Source of the DNA: Alteromonas sp. ASW11-130 | GTDB taxonomy: Bacteria > Pseudomonadota > Gammaproteobacteria > Enterobacterales > Alteromonadaceae | Reading direction: 5' to 3' | DNA: 64,000 nt | Assembly (NCBI RefSeq): GCF_026183735.1 | Contig: NZ_JAPFRE010000032.1 | Coordinates: forward strand, 40,624 to 104,623 | Shown here: piece by piece, positions 56,171-64,000 of the stretch | Layout of the letters: each line of letters begins with the position of its first letter | Position numbering within the stretch: position 1 is the stretch's first letter | Program-made: the position numbers and the translations under genes | The notes under the pieces: model-generated | Told to the model about the DNA's origin: nothing | What the model saw: the letters and a program-made list of their open reading frames with translations, nothing else | Database searches by the model: none

Positions 56171-56770
56171 TTAATGTAGATAAACAGGGCCGAAACCCAT
56201 GCTCCACAAAATGACTGAACTGGCCATTAGAATGACCAATAACACCAATCCGCAGGTAACAACTGAGCTAGAATAGATGAAACCTTTATCTTCTGGCATA
56301 TGCATTAAAATGGGGACGCCGGAATAGAGCAGGTAAACCGAATATGAAAGGCCTACCAAGCCTATTGTCATAACGAACCATAAAACTGGATATAACGCAG
56401 CAAAACCCACCATGAACAAAGGGGTGGCGGTATAAGCAGCTAATTCGAGTGATTGGGTATAGGTTGGTTTGGCTTCAAATGCGTTGGCAAGCTCATGAAT
56501 AAGAATAGCCAAGCCAATGACACCTACGATCAAACCAAAATATAAACTTACTGCCATTGTCAGAGCACTGGTCTCGGTCAGTTTGATAACATCACCAGCC
56601 CCAATTCGCCAGCCTAAGTGCGCTGAAGCATAATAGCCAACAAGCGCAGGGATTAGTGCAATGATAGCGATATGGCTTAATGCATAAAAATAACTTTCAT
56701 GTTTTTTATCAATGGTTTGCCATTCTTCCTTGGGATGAGTGTAAATCCCAACTAGATGATTCAAAATCAT
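56171..56770 (-). CDS. Yip1 family membrane protein
   Basis: A 199-residue inner membrane protein with about five helices. The N terminus NHLVGIYTHPKEEWQTIDKK is the bacterial Yip1/DUF1282 start, and the core AAYTATPLFMVG fits the same family. Function unknown. It converges with purF. Confidence 0.85.
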   Translation of the reverse strand: MILNHLVGIYTHPKEEWQTIDKKHESYFYALSHIAIIALIPALVGYYASAHLGWRIGAGDVIKLTETSALTMAVSLYFGLIVGVIGLAILIHELANAFEAKPTYTQSLELAAYTATPLFMVGFAALYPVLWFVMTIGLVGLSYSVYLLYSGVPILMHMPEDKGFIYSSSVVTCGLVLLVILMASSVILWSMGFGPVYLH

Positions 56771-56989
56771 AAATCTACCTCACAATATATGTACGACAAT
56801 ACGTCTATTTAATTATTGTTATCAAATTAACAAAATATTTACAATTAAATATGCAGCATAGTTGGTTAATCGTCAATCATTTTGTTTAAAAAGTCATCAC
56901 ATTGAAAGCTAAGCGTTTTTATAAACCAAATAGCTTCATCTGAGTAAATTAGGTAAAATAGTGGCCCATTTGAGCATGAGTCTTCCCAG

Positions 56990-57781
56990 ATGCAAAAAGC
57001 CGCACTTGACCAATTGTTAACACCAATAAATTCATTTTTGTATTGTCAGACTCCACAAGCATGGCTAGATAAGGCACGTGAGCCAGAACAACTAGCCCCC
57101 TTACTCATTGATCACTGTAATTGTGAATTAAAAGCCGCTCAAACAGCCTTAATGCTCATTCGTCGCTACGTAGTGGATGCGAACAACGCTGCGGAATTGT
57201 TGGCATGGCTAAAGCCCTACGAAGATTATGTTTACCGGCAGATAGGTGATGGTAATTTCGACGGCAAGCACAACGGTTTGAAAAAGATGATTTCAGCAAA
57301 CGGTGTGCATGATTTCGGTGATGATCTGGTAGAAAAAATGGTGTTGCTAATAAAAGAAGAGCTTCACCATTTTCAGCAAGTACTCGAGATAATGCAATCC
57401 CGCGATATCGCTTACACCAACGTATCGGCTGGCCGTTATGCCAGAGGGATGATGCGCTATGTTCGAACTTATGAACCGCAGGCATTGGTCGATAAGCTAA
57501 TTTGCGGAGCATATATTGAAGCGCGTAGTTGTGAGCGCTTCGCAAGGCTCGCACCCTATCTGGATGATGAGTTGCAAAAATTCTATATCTCACTATTGCG
57601 TTCAGAAGCGCGTCATTATCAGGATTATTTAACGCTGGCTAGGCAGGTAGCAGGAGAAGATATTTCACCACGCGTGAGGTTCTTTGGCCAGAAAGAGGCT
57701 GAGTTAATTAACACGCCTGATGCTGATTTTAAGTTTCACAGTGGTATCCCCATTGAAGGGGTCTCAACCATAACTCAGTGA
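56990..57781 (+). CDS. miaE: tRNA-(ms2io6A)37 hydroxylase MiaE
   Basis: A 263-residue diiron ferritin-like enzyme that hydroxylates ms2i6A37 in tRNA. Iron ligands are visible in DHCNCELKAA, EELHHFQQVLE and, later, EARSCERF and SEARHYQDY. Length typical. Single gene with its own promoter region. Confidence 0.93.
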   Translation: MQKAALDQLLTPINSFLYCQTPQAWLDKAREPEQLAPLLIDHCNCELKAAQTALMLIRRYVVDANNAAELLAWLKPYEDYVYRQIGDGNFDGKHNGLKKMISANGVHDFGDDLVEKMVLLIKEELHHFQQVLEIMQSRDIAYTNVSAGRYARGMMRYVRTYEPQALVDKLICGAYIEARSCERFARLAPYLDDELQKFYISLLRSEARHYQDYLTLARQVAGEDISPRVRFFGQKEAELINTPDADFKFHSGIPIEGVSTITQ

Positions 57782-57870
57782 CTATTAGCCTGCTATTAAT
57801 TGCTGAAAATTGAACTTTCCACTACAAGCCAGCATACTGGATACAGTGAATGAGTTTGCAATAGGTGTGT

Positions 57871-58428
57871 ATGTCATCGCCAAAGTTAGTTGCGCCACCG
57901 CGTAATTTTATTTGGGAGTTCTTGCTATTCTTTTGTACCGGCGGCTTGTATAGCATGCTTTGGTTTCGCCTGATTGCGAGAGATTGTAAACATATTTGCG
58001 GTAAGCCTGACAGCCCAATTTTATGGTTATTGGTTCCACTTATACCGCCTGCACAGCCTTTTGCCTTGCCACATCTTTTCGCTGCTATACGAGAGTGTGA
58101 AAAACAAATCAACATTCGCCCTTGGCCTGTCATTTTTGATTATGTTTGGATCGCAATCATGTTTACGTGTTCATTTTATTTTTGGGTATCTTTCTTTATT
58201 GAAACGCGTATAAAAATCGACTTGATTGTTTTGGTCCTCTGGATTGGGTGGCAAATGTTGCTTCACATAAGAATGAATCGAGTGCGCAAGCGTAGATTAC
58301 ATGAGCCGATGATGCCGAGGTATGTAGGGTTCAATGTAGTGGAGTGGGCAACAATCGGTTTGTTTTTACCTATTTTACTGACTTTGTTTTCATGGTTATT
58401 TTACTTCACTACTAACCAATCGATGTAG
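57871..58428 (+). CDS. hypothetical membrane protein, DUF4234-like N terminus
   Basis: A 185-residue inner membrane protein with about four helices. FIWEFLLFFCTGGLYSMLWF followed by RLIARDCKHI resembles the DUF4234 start; the rest is not recognised. ATG 57871 follows AGG by 5 bases. Its 3' end overlaps that of lpxH by 17 bases on the opposite strand. Function unknown. Confidence 0.7.
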   Translation: MSSPKLVAPPRNFIWEFLLFFCTGGLYSMLWFRLIARDCKHICGKPDSPILWLLVPLIPPAQPFALPHLFAAIRECEKQINIRPWPVIFDYVWIAIMFTCSFYFWVSFFIETRIKIDLIVLVLWIGWQMLLHIRMNRVRKRRLHEPMMPRYVGFNVVEWATIGLFLPILLTLFSWLFYFTTNQSM

Positions 58429-59152
58429 CAGCGAAAGAACGCTTTTCCAACTCGACGGCTAAGGCAGATACTTTAAGGATACTCCCTTGCTCGTACCAAT
58501 CACCCAAAACGATTCGCGTAGCGGGTTTACCGTTTACTTCTAAGGTGTGAATATTTGGCCGATGAGTATGGCCATGAATTAACCTTTGCACCTGATGTTT
58601 TTCCATGACTTTAACCACTTCATCAGGTGTGACATCCATAATCTCCGTCGAAAGTTTTTGCTGCTTCTGCTGACTTTTTTGACGCCCATCTTCCGCTATT
58701 TTGCGTCTTAACCATAAAGGTAGAGAAAGCATTAAACGAGGCCACCACCAACCGCGAGATTTGCGGCGAAACTTTTGGTATTCCACGTCTAGCGTACATA
58801 GCTCGTCACCGTGGGTAAGCAACGTTTTCTCTCCATAAAGATCAATAACGCATTGCTCGGGTAATAAAGTCATGCCTGCTTTATCGGTCCAGCCTTCACG
58901 AATAGCAAAGTCGCGGTTACCGTGAATAAAGTAAACAGGTGTAACTTTACTTAATTTTTTGAACGCTGCCGCGATACTTTCATTAAATGGGGTAACATTG
59001 TCATCGCCAATCCAGACATCAAATAAATCACCAAGAACATAGAGGGCATCAGCTTCAGGGGCTTCAGATGAGAGAAATTCTATCAGACATTGGGTAATGT
59101 ACGGATAGGCTTCACTAAGGTGAAGATCAGAAATAAAGTAAGTAAAATTCAT
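58412..59152 (-). CDS. lpxH: UDP-2,3-diacylglucosamine hydrolase LpxH
   Basis: A 246-residue Mn-dependent calcineurin-fold enzyme making lipid X in lipid A synthesis. Motifs: FISDLHLSE, LYVLGDLFDVWIGDDN, IHGNRDF and HGHTHRPNIHT. ATG 59152 gives the usual start; GTG 59164 is in frame. It follows ppiB in the lpxH-ppiB/cysS arrangement of E. coli. Confidence 0.96.
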   Translation of the reverse strand: MNFTYFISDLHLSEAYPYITQCLIEFLSSEAPEADALYVLGDLFDVWIGDDNVTPFNESIAAAFKKLSKVTPVYFIHGNRDFAIREGWTDKAGMTLLPEQCVIDLYGEKTLLTHGDELCTLDVEYQKFRRKSRGWWWPRLMLSLPLWLRRKIAEDGRQKSQQKQQKLSTEIMDVTPDEVVKVMEKHQVQRLIHGHTHRPNIHTLEVNGKPATRIVLGDWYEQGSILKVSALAVELEKRSFAATSIG

Positions 59153-59171
59153 TGCGACAGACACAAACAGC

Positions 59172-59186
59172 GGGGCGAGTCGCCCC
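59172..59186 (-). terminator. hairpin between ppiB and lpxH
   Basis: GGGGCGA and TCGCCCC flank a single G. The strong GC stem could attenuate leftward transcription after ppiB; no clear U tract follows. Confidence 0.5.
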
Positions 59187-59206
59187 TCAATTAAAGATAA
59201 GTTAGT

Positions 59207-59704
59207 TTACGCGTCTTTAATAGTCGCTTTTTCAATGATGACGGGTTCAACGGGAACATCTTGATGGTACCCGCTATTACCCGTTCTTACTTTGCGTATT
59301 TCGTCTACTACATCCATGCCTTCACTGACTTCTGCAAATACGCAATAGCCCCAGCCATTCATTGACTCACTGGAAAAGTTAAGAAAATCGTTATCTTTAA
59401 CGTTGATAAAGAACTGGGCGGTTGCAGAATGCGGATCGTTTGTACGAGCCATAGCAAGGGTGCCACGGTTATTTGAAACGCCATTGTTTGCTTCGTTATC
59501 AATTGGGTCGTTAGTCGGCTTTTGCTCCATTTCAGCAGTAAAACCACCACCCTGGATCATAAAACCATCAATTACACGGTGAAAAATAGTGTTGTCGTAA
59601 AACCCTTCTTTTACATATTGAAGGAAGTTTTCTACTGTTTTCGGCGCTCTATCTTTAAACAGCGTAATAGTGATGTCACCGTAATTTGTCTCTAACGTAA
59701 CCAT
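59207..59704 (-). CDS. ppiB: peptidyl-prolyl cis-trans isomerase B (cyclophilin)
   Basis: A 165-residue cytosolic cyclophilin. [34 protein letters not shown] and [16 protein letters not shown] match PpiB. It is divergent from cysS and precedes lpxH. Confidence 0.96.
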   Translation of the reverse strand: MVTLETNYGDITITLFKDRAPKTVENFLQYVKEGFYDNTIFHRVIDGFMIQGGGFTAEMEQKPTNDPIDNEANNGVSNNRGTLAMARTNDPHSATAQFFINVKDNDFLNFSSESMNGWGYCVFAEVSEGMDVVDEIRKVRTGNSGYHQDVPVEPVIIEKATIKDA

Positions 59705-59854
59705 AGATGGACCTGTAAATCAAAATAAAAGCCATATGTTAGCCTAAAACTGCAAGGAGATAAATTCGAAGAGCATAAATTGCGTATTTAATTGTGACCT
59801 GAAATACAGACAGTGATAAACTTCCTCGCAATTCAAATATAGAGGAAAATCACC

Positions 59855-61231
59855 ATGCTACACCTTTACGACACCTTAACCCGTGAAAAAAAGCGCTTCG
59901 TGCCGCTGCAAGAAGGGAAGGTGGGGTTGTATGTGTGTGGTATCACCGTGTATGACGTGTGTCATATGGGACATGGCAGAACCTACTTAAGTTTTGACGT
60001 GTTGGTGCGTTATTTAATCCATTTAGGTTATGACGTTAATTATGTCAGAAACATTACTGACGTAGATGACAAAATCATTAATCGGGCAGCCGAGCAGGGG
60101 GTTACACCCTCAGAACTGACCGCAAAAACTATTGCTATGATGCACGAGGATTTTGAGTCGATAAACCTGTTAGAGCCCCGTGTTGAACCCACGGTAACCG
60201 GTCATATGCCCGAAATCATTGAGGTTATTCAAACCTTAATTGATAAAGGATACGCCTATCAGGCTAAAAATGGCGATGTATTGTTTGATGTCAGTAAATA
60301 CGAGCAATATGGCGAGTTAAGCAAACAAAATCTTGAGCAGTTGCAATCGGGTGCGCGTGTGCAAGTCGCGGATGATAAAGATGACCCCATGGATTTTGTG
60401 CTGTGGAAATCAGCTAAACCTGACGAAATTTTTTGGCACTCACCCTGGGGGGATGGCCGTCCGGGGTGGCATATCGAATGCTCAGCAATGAACTCTAAGC
60501 ATTTAGGACATCATTTTGACATACATGGTGGTGGTTCAGATTTGATATTTCCGCATCATGAAAATGAAATTGCGCAGTCATGCTGCGCATTTGATACTAA
60601 ATATGTTAACTACTGGATGCATGGCGGTATGGTGCAGGTTAACGACGAGAAGATGTCGAAATCGTTAGGTAATTTCTTTACTTTGCGTGATGTGGTGAAG
60701 TTACACGATCCTGAAACTATACGCTTCTTCCTGCTAACAGCGCACTATCGTAGCCAATTAAATTACGATGACGAAAGCATTCATCAAGCAAGAGCTTCAC
60801 TCGAACGTTTATATACGGCACTTCGGGGAGTAACGCCTGATGAAAATAGCGATCTTAGCTACGGTGGTTACTTGCAGCGTTTCGAAAAAGCAATGAATGA
60901 CGACCTCAACGTTCCGGTCGCGATGGCCGTACTATTCGACGTGGCCCGTGAACTTAATAAGCAAAAAGCTGATGAAGCTGAGGCTGGTAAACTTGCTCGC
61001 GTTTTAGTAGGGCTTGGGTCTATACTAGGTATTCTTCAGTCTGCTCCAGATAATTTTCTACAGGCAGGTATTGAAGATGACGTTGTGGAAATTGAGGCGT
61101 TAATAAAACAGCGTAATGACGCCAGAGCAGCAAAAAACTGGGCGGCAGCTGATGCGGCACGCGATGCTCTTACCGCGAAAGGCGTTGTGTTGGAAGATGG
61201 CCCAGAGGGAACTATTTGGCGCCGTCAATAA
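59855..61231 (+). CDS. cysS: cysteinyl-tRNA synthetase
   Basis: A 458-residue class I synthetase. C28 and the HMGH version of the HIGH motif (37-40), zinc-site residues in WHIECSAMN and HHENEIAQS, and KMSKSLGN are all present. AGAGGAAAA precedes ATG 59855. Confidence 0.98.
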   Translation: MLHLYDTLTREKKRFVPLQEGKVGLYVCGITVYDVCHMGHGRTYLSFDVLVRYLIHLGYDVNYVRNITDVDDKIINRAAEQGVTPSELTAKTIAMMHEDFESINLLEPRVEPTVTGHMPEIIEVIQTLIDKGYAYQAKNGDVLFDVSKYEQYGELSKQNLEQLQSGARVQVADDKDDPMDFVLWKSAKPDEIFWHSPWGDGRPGWHIECSAMNSKHLGHHFDIHGGGSDLIFPHHENEIAQSCCAFDTKYVNYWMHGGMVQVNDEKMSKSLGNFFTLRDVVKLHDPETIRFFLLTAHYRSQLNYDDESIHQARASLERLYTALRGVTPDENSDLSYGGYLQRFEKAMNDDLNVPVAMAVLFDVARELNKQKADEAEAGKLARVLVGLGSILGILQSAPDNFLQAGIEDDVVEIEALIKQRNDARAAKNWAAADAARDALTAKGVVLEDGPEGTIWRRQ

Positions 61232-61288
61232 GTTACGACAACGCGATACAAAATATTAGATCAAAAGGCGGTAGAGGAGAGTATTCGA

Positions 61289-62161
61289 ATGCAACGTTTA
61301 GTCTTTTCACTGCTTTTTATTTTTTGTGCTGGTCTGCGCGCTGAACCCTTTCGCGCTGAACCCTTTGCTATAACCGTTGGTACCTACCAGGATCATCAAC
61401 GTGCGATAGAAGCGGCCACTAAAGAAAATAACTGCCCCTTCATAAAAGACGTTAATTTAGGTGAGAATCAGGTACTGTCTGAGTATCTAATTTTTTGTAA
61501 TGCACTTAAAGCGTCTTCTCAACACTATCAAATTTCACTTTTTTCTTACCCCAACAACAGCCGCATGCTGAATGATGTGGAAAATGGGCGTATTCTGGGA
61601 ACCTCGGTTGGTATTTGGCGAAATGAATCGAGGGAAGACGCGCTGGCGATCTCATCGCCGCTTTTTCGTAGCAATGAATTCGAAAAAGGTTTGTATACAA
61701 CAAAGGAAGTGTTAAGTCGTGTCTCTCACCTTAATCAGTTAAAAAATTCTGCGACTCTTCTCAATCATAATTGGTATCACGACAAGCGTATATTGGAATG
61801 CTCTGGCATGAAGTTACTTCATGTTGGTTTTTATGAACAGATGTTCAATATGATTAAATTAGGCAGAGGACAATTTGTTCCTATCACTTTTGGTCCAAAG
61901 GCCAACTTGGAACGCAATCAATTTGGTATTGCATTGTATCCTTTCCCCGGCTATAAAATGACGTTTCCAGACTCCACCCATTTTGTTATCAATACAAAAT
62001 TGCAGTCGGGCAAGCAGTTGCTCAATGATTTGAACAAAGGCCTTCAAAAACTGCGTGAGAAAGGTGAGATTGAAACAGTTTACCAGCGTGTAGGAATTAT
62101 TAATAAGGCCGTAGCGAACTGGGAACCACTTCATTGTGCGGATAGTCCTCTGATGTTTTAA
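61289..62161 (+). CDS. periplasmic solute-binding-like protein
   Basis: A 290-residue exported protein. A signal peptide (about 18-20 residues, LLFIFCAGLRAEP) is followed by an SBP_bac_3-like domain, seen as the pattern of GTSVGIWRNESREDALAISSPLF and a C-terminal LQKLREKGEIETVYQR. No permease or ATPase is next to it, so sensing or another role is possible. A 15-bp direct duplication (61337-61366) repeats RAEPF at the signal peptide junction. Confidence 0.78.
   Translation: MQRLVFSLLFIFCAGLRAEPFRAEPFAITVGTYQDHQRAIEAATKENNCPFIKDVNLGENQVLSEYLIFCNALKASSQHYQISLFSYPNNSRMLNDVENGRILGTSVGIWRNESREDALAISSPLFRSNEFEKGLYTTKEVLSRVSHLNQLKNSATLLNHNWYHDKRILECSGMKLLHVGFYEQMFNMIKLGRGQFVPITFGPKANLERNQFGIALYPFPGYKMTFPDSTHFVINTKLQSGKQLLNDLNKGLQKLREKGEIETVYQRVGIINKAVANWEPLHCADSPLMF
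61337..61366 (+). repeat. 15-bp tandem duplication CGCGCTGAACCCTTT x2
   Basis: Two exact, adjacent copies add five residues at the signal peptide cleavage region of the solute-binding-like gene. Confidence 0.95.
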
Positions 62162-62497
62162 CAGGAGGCTGGATTAGCCTCTTGATGTAAGCTGGTGAAA
62201 TTAAGATTCTCAACTCCAATCAATAAACCGTGTTCTCTTAAATAGTGCAGCAGCTTCTTAAGTGAACATCTACATAGTGTAAAAACACAATTTACTTCTG
62301 TTTACTTATCATGATGAAATTTCTACGGTCTATTCTGGCAAGACGAATTTACTCTCTTTTAGAATAAACGATCCTTCATAATTGTAGGCTATTGCATTTG
62401 CGAAGAACTCATACGTTACAATTGCTTACAACTGGTAACAGCTTTAAGTATAGATTGTGCATAGTATTATGGGTAACCAACTGAAGGACTTTATAAA
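62162..62497. other. intergenic region
   Basis: 336 AT-rich bases upstream of the protease gene. No gene, RNA or clear hairpin recognised. Confidence 0.5.
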
Positions 62498-63400
62498 ATG
62501 GATGAGTTTGGAAAAATAAGAAAAGGCATACCTGATATTAAGTTACCTAAATTGAATAATGGAGTCAGCCAATTATTTATCTGGCTATTTTGCTTCTCTT
62601 TTAGTGGTCATGCCATTGTTGTTAGACATGATGTACCTGATGAAAGTTATCATGCAAAATCAACGGATTTTCCACCTTTAGCAACTCTGTACTCAGTTGG
62701 AGTTCACGGCACGTTAATCGACCCAGAGTGGGTCGTAACCGCTGCTCATGCGGTATTTTGCTTAAAACCAAAGCAGAATATACGAGTGGGTGAGGAAATT
62801 GTTTCTGTTGCCAACCGATACAGCCACCCAGACTATATTCTTGGCGAAGAGCATGATCTTGCGTTGATTAAGTTGGAAAACCCTGTGACGTCGGTTAAGC
62901 CTGCCACTCTATTCAGGGATAAAACAGAGAAAGACATTATTACCTGGTTCATTGGTGCAGGCGGAACGGGGACAGGCGATGATGGGGAAACCATTAGTTA
63001 CAGCGATAATAAGGGTAAGCTCAGAAAGGCACATAATAAAATTATTGACGTGACTGATACTGACTTAGTTTATAAGTTCGAAAAAGGTGATAAAGGTTTG
63101 CCCTTAGAGGGGGTTTCAGGTAACGGCGATAGTGGTGGTCCGGCGTTTGTAAAAGGGGATTACGGGTATACATTGCTGGGTATTAGTTCTCGCATAGATT
63201 CATGGTTTTATGATGTAGGAGAGTACGGGGTAACTGAATTGTATACTCGCGTTTCAAGCTATACGGACTGGATTGAAAAGGTTATCACTGCTGAGAACGA
63301 GTCGTCACGAATGGATATGTCGACACAAGATCCGTTCTTGCAGCCGGGCATGCAGGCAAGGGATATGGGGGAGTTGTGTTCGTCAATTGAGGTGCAGTAG
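62498..63400 (+). CDS. trypsin-like (S1 family) serine protease
   Basis: A 300-residue secreted or membrane-held protease. A hydrophobic segment at residues 26-40 (LFIWLFCFSFSGHAI) is probably a signal peptide despite a 24-residue leader. The catalytic triad is complete: H84 in TAAHAV, D120 in EHDLALIKL and S212 in GNGDSGGPA. The C-terminal tail after residue 270 is low in structure and rich in M, S and Q. The last codons lie inside the first copy of a 210-bp tandem repeat, so the natural C terminus may have been altered by that expansion. Confidence 0.88.
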   Translation: MDEFGKIRKGIPDIKLPKLNNGVSQLFIWLFCFSFSGHAIVVRHDVPDESYHAKSTDFPPLATLYSVGVHGTLIDPEWVVTAAHAVFCLKPKQNIRVGEEIVSVANRYSHPDYILGEEHDLALIKLENPVTSVKPATLFRDKTEKDIITWFIGAGGTGTGDDGETISYSDNKGKLRKAHNKIIDVTDTDLVYKFEKGDKGLPLEGVSGNGDSGGPAFVKGDYGYTLLGISSRIDSWFYDVGEYGVTELYTRVSSYTDWIEKVITAENESSRMDMSTQDPFLQPGMQARDMGELCSSIEVQ

Positions 63401-63930
63401 TTGGAGAGTTCACCAAAACGCTGTGACAGTGAGGTAAGTCAGAAAATCTATTATCGCATGATGTCGTTTTAAGTTCTCAGCATCATTTAGGAGATACCCT
63501 CTTTCGCTGGTATGACGGAAGATAGTTGCGAGATGATGGTATGACGTGATTAATTGAGTTTAATAGGCAGGGACATGGGGGAGTTGTGTTCGTCAATTGA
63601 GCTGCAGTAGTTGGTGAGTTCATCAAAACGCTGTCACAGTGAGGTAAGTCCGAAAATCTATTATCGCATGATGTCGTTTTTAAGTTCTCACCATCATTTA
63701 GGAGATACCATCTTTCGATGGTATGACGAGAGATAGTTGCGAGATGATGATATGACGTGATTAATTGAGTTTAATAGGCAGGGACATGGGGGAGTTGTGT
63801 TCGTCAATTGAGGTGCAGTAGTTGGAGAGTTCACCAAAACGCTGTCACAGTGAGGTAAGTCAGAAAATCTATTATCGCATGATGTCGTTTTAAGTTCTCA
63901 GCATCATTTAGGAGATACCCTCTTTCGCCG
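63361..63930 (+). repeat. three-copy tandem repeat of about 210 bp
   Basis: Copies begin at about 63361 (inside the protease 3' end), 63571 and 63782 and differ by a few substitutions and one indel. Each includes the last ~12 codons of the protease and the following non-coding DNA; the third is cut short near 63930. No ORF runs through the copies. Confidence 0.93.
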
Positions 63931-64000
63931 ATGTATGGACTCCCTCCCCATGGGGGAGTAACGTAATAAGTGCCTAAACTTTTACTAAGAGTCCATACAT
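63931..64000. repeat. 70-bp structure with 12-bp perfect inverted ends
   Basis: ATGTATGGACTC (63931-63942) and GAGTCCATACAT (63989-64000) are perfect complements, with an inner ACTCCC/GGGAGT hairpin (63939-63944 and 63954-63959). It abuts the 210-bp repeats and reaches the window edge, so it could be a MITE-like element, a hairpin terminator or one end of a larger element. Confidence 0.7.

Noticed and set aside
63361..64000. Integron attC-like array
   Set aside because: Core GTTRRRY/RYYYAAC sites are not seen and the copies contain no cassette ORFs.

Overview
The window is a chromosomal segment of a gammaproteobacterium, most likely a marine Alteromonadaceae member (Alteromonas or a near relative). 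This rests on gene content and order. The blocks fadR/nhaB/dsbB, lpxH/ppiB/cysS and fabB/mnmC/yfcL/epmC ... pdxB/asd/fimV/truA/accD/folC/dedD/cvpA/purF follow the E. coli/Vibrio arrangement but carry Alteromonadales-type insertions (FlgO-like lipoproteins, a PEP-CTERM protein, wax-ester synthase, phasin-like proteins). No rRNA, tRNA, CRISPR array or intact transposon was found.

Layout. 1-7.2 kb: partial slp lipoprotein, alpha/beta hydrolase, fadD, rnd, ycgL, an MltB-like lytic transglycosylase, ycgM and ycgN. 7.2-8.0 kb: gene-poor DNA with a run of 14 G. 8.0-11.8 kb: leftward nhaB-dsbB-GNAT, divergent from fadR. 11.9-20.4 kb: VOC protein, two phasin-like granule proteins, a six-copy 40-bp palindromic array, a degenerate HD-GYP protein, a DUF3336-patatin lipase, then the compact operon DUF445-TetR-WS/DGAT. 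20.8-27.5 kb: PEP-CTERM protein, DUF1439-like protein, GMC alcohol dehydrogenase, TetR and fadH. 27.5-32.8 kb, all leftward: an HTH-membrane-beta-lactamase-fold fusion, a PfpI/DJ-1 protein, and a coupled trio (retropepsin, hotdog thioesterase, FFLEELY protein). 32.9-34.9 kb: epmC, an NAD-kinase-like gene and yfcL. 35.1-37.7 kb: three tandem FlgO-domain lipoproteins. 37.8-43.5 kb: mnmC, fabB, pdxB, asd. 43.9-50.1 kb: fimV with eight 147-bp repeats, a PdxH-like gene, an IS3 transposase remnant, a small unknown and a GNAT. 50.2-56.1 kb: truA-accD-folC-dedD-cvpA-purF. 56.2-62.2 kb: Yip1 protein, miaE, a membrane protein, lpxH, ppiB, cysS and a periplasmic solute-binding-like protein. 62.5-64 kb: trypsin-like protease whose last codons begin a three-copy 210-bp tandem repeat, then a 70-bp inverted-repeat structure at the edge.

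Theme. Fatty acid and neutral lipid metabolism is strongly over-represented in the first half: acyl activation (fadD), its regulator (fadR), unsaturated fatty acid breakdown (fadH), a wax ester/triacylglycerol synthase, a putative neutral-lipid lipase, phasin-like coat proteins, and a GMC dehydrogenase that could act on long-chain alcohols. FadR-like operators can be read at fadD, fadR and fabB, suggesting one regulator covers degradation and synthesis. The most unusual single genes are the HTH-membrane-hydrolase fusion, the degenerate HD-GYP protein beside the patatin lipase, and the FlgO-domain triplet.
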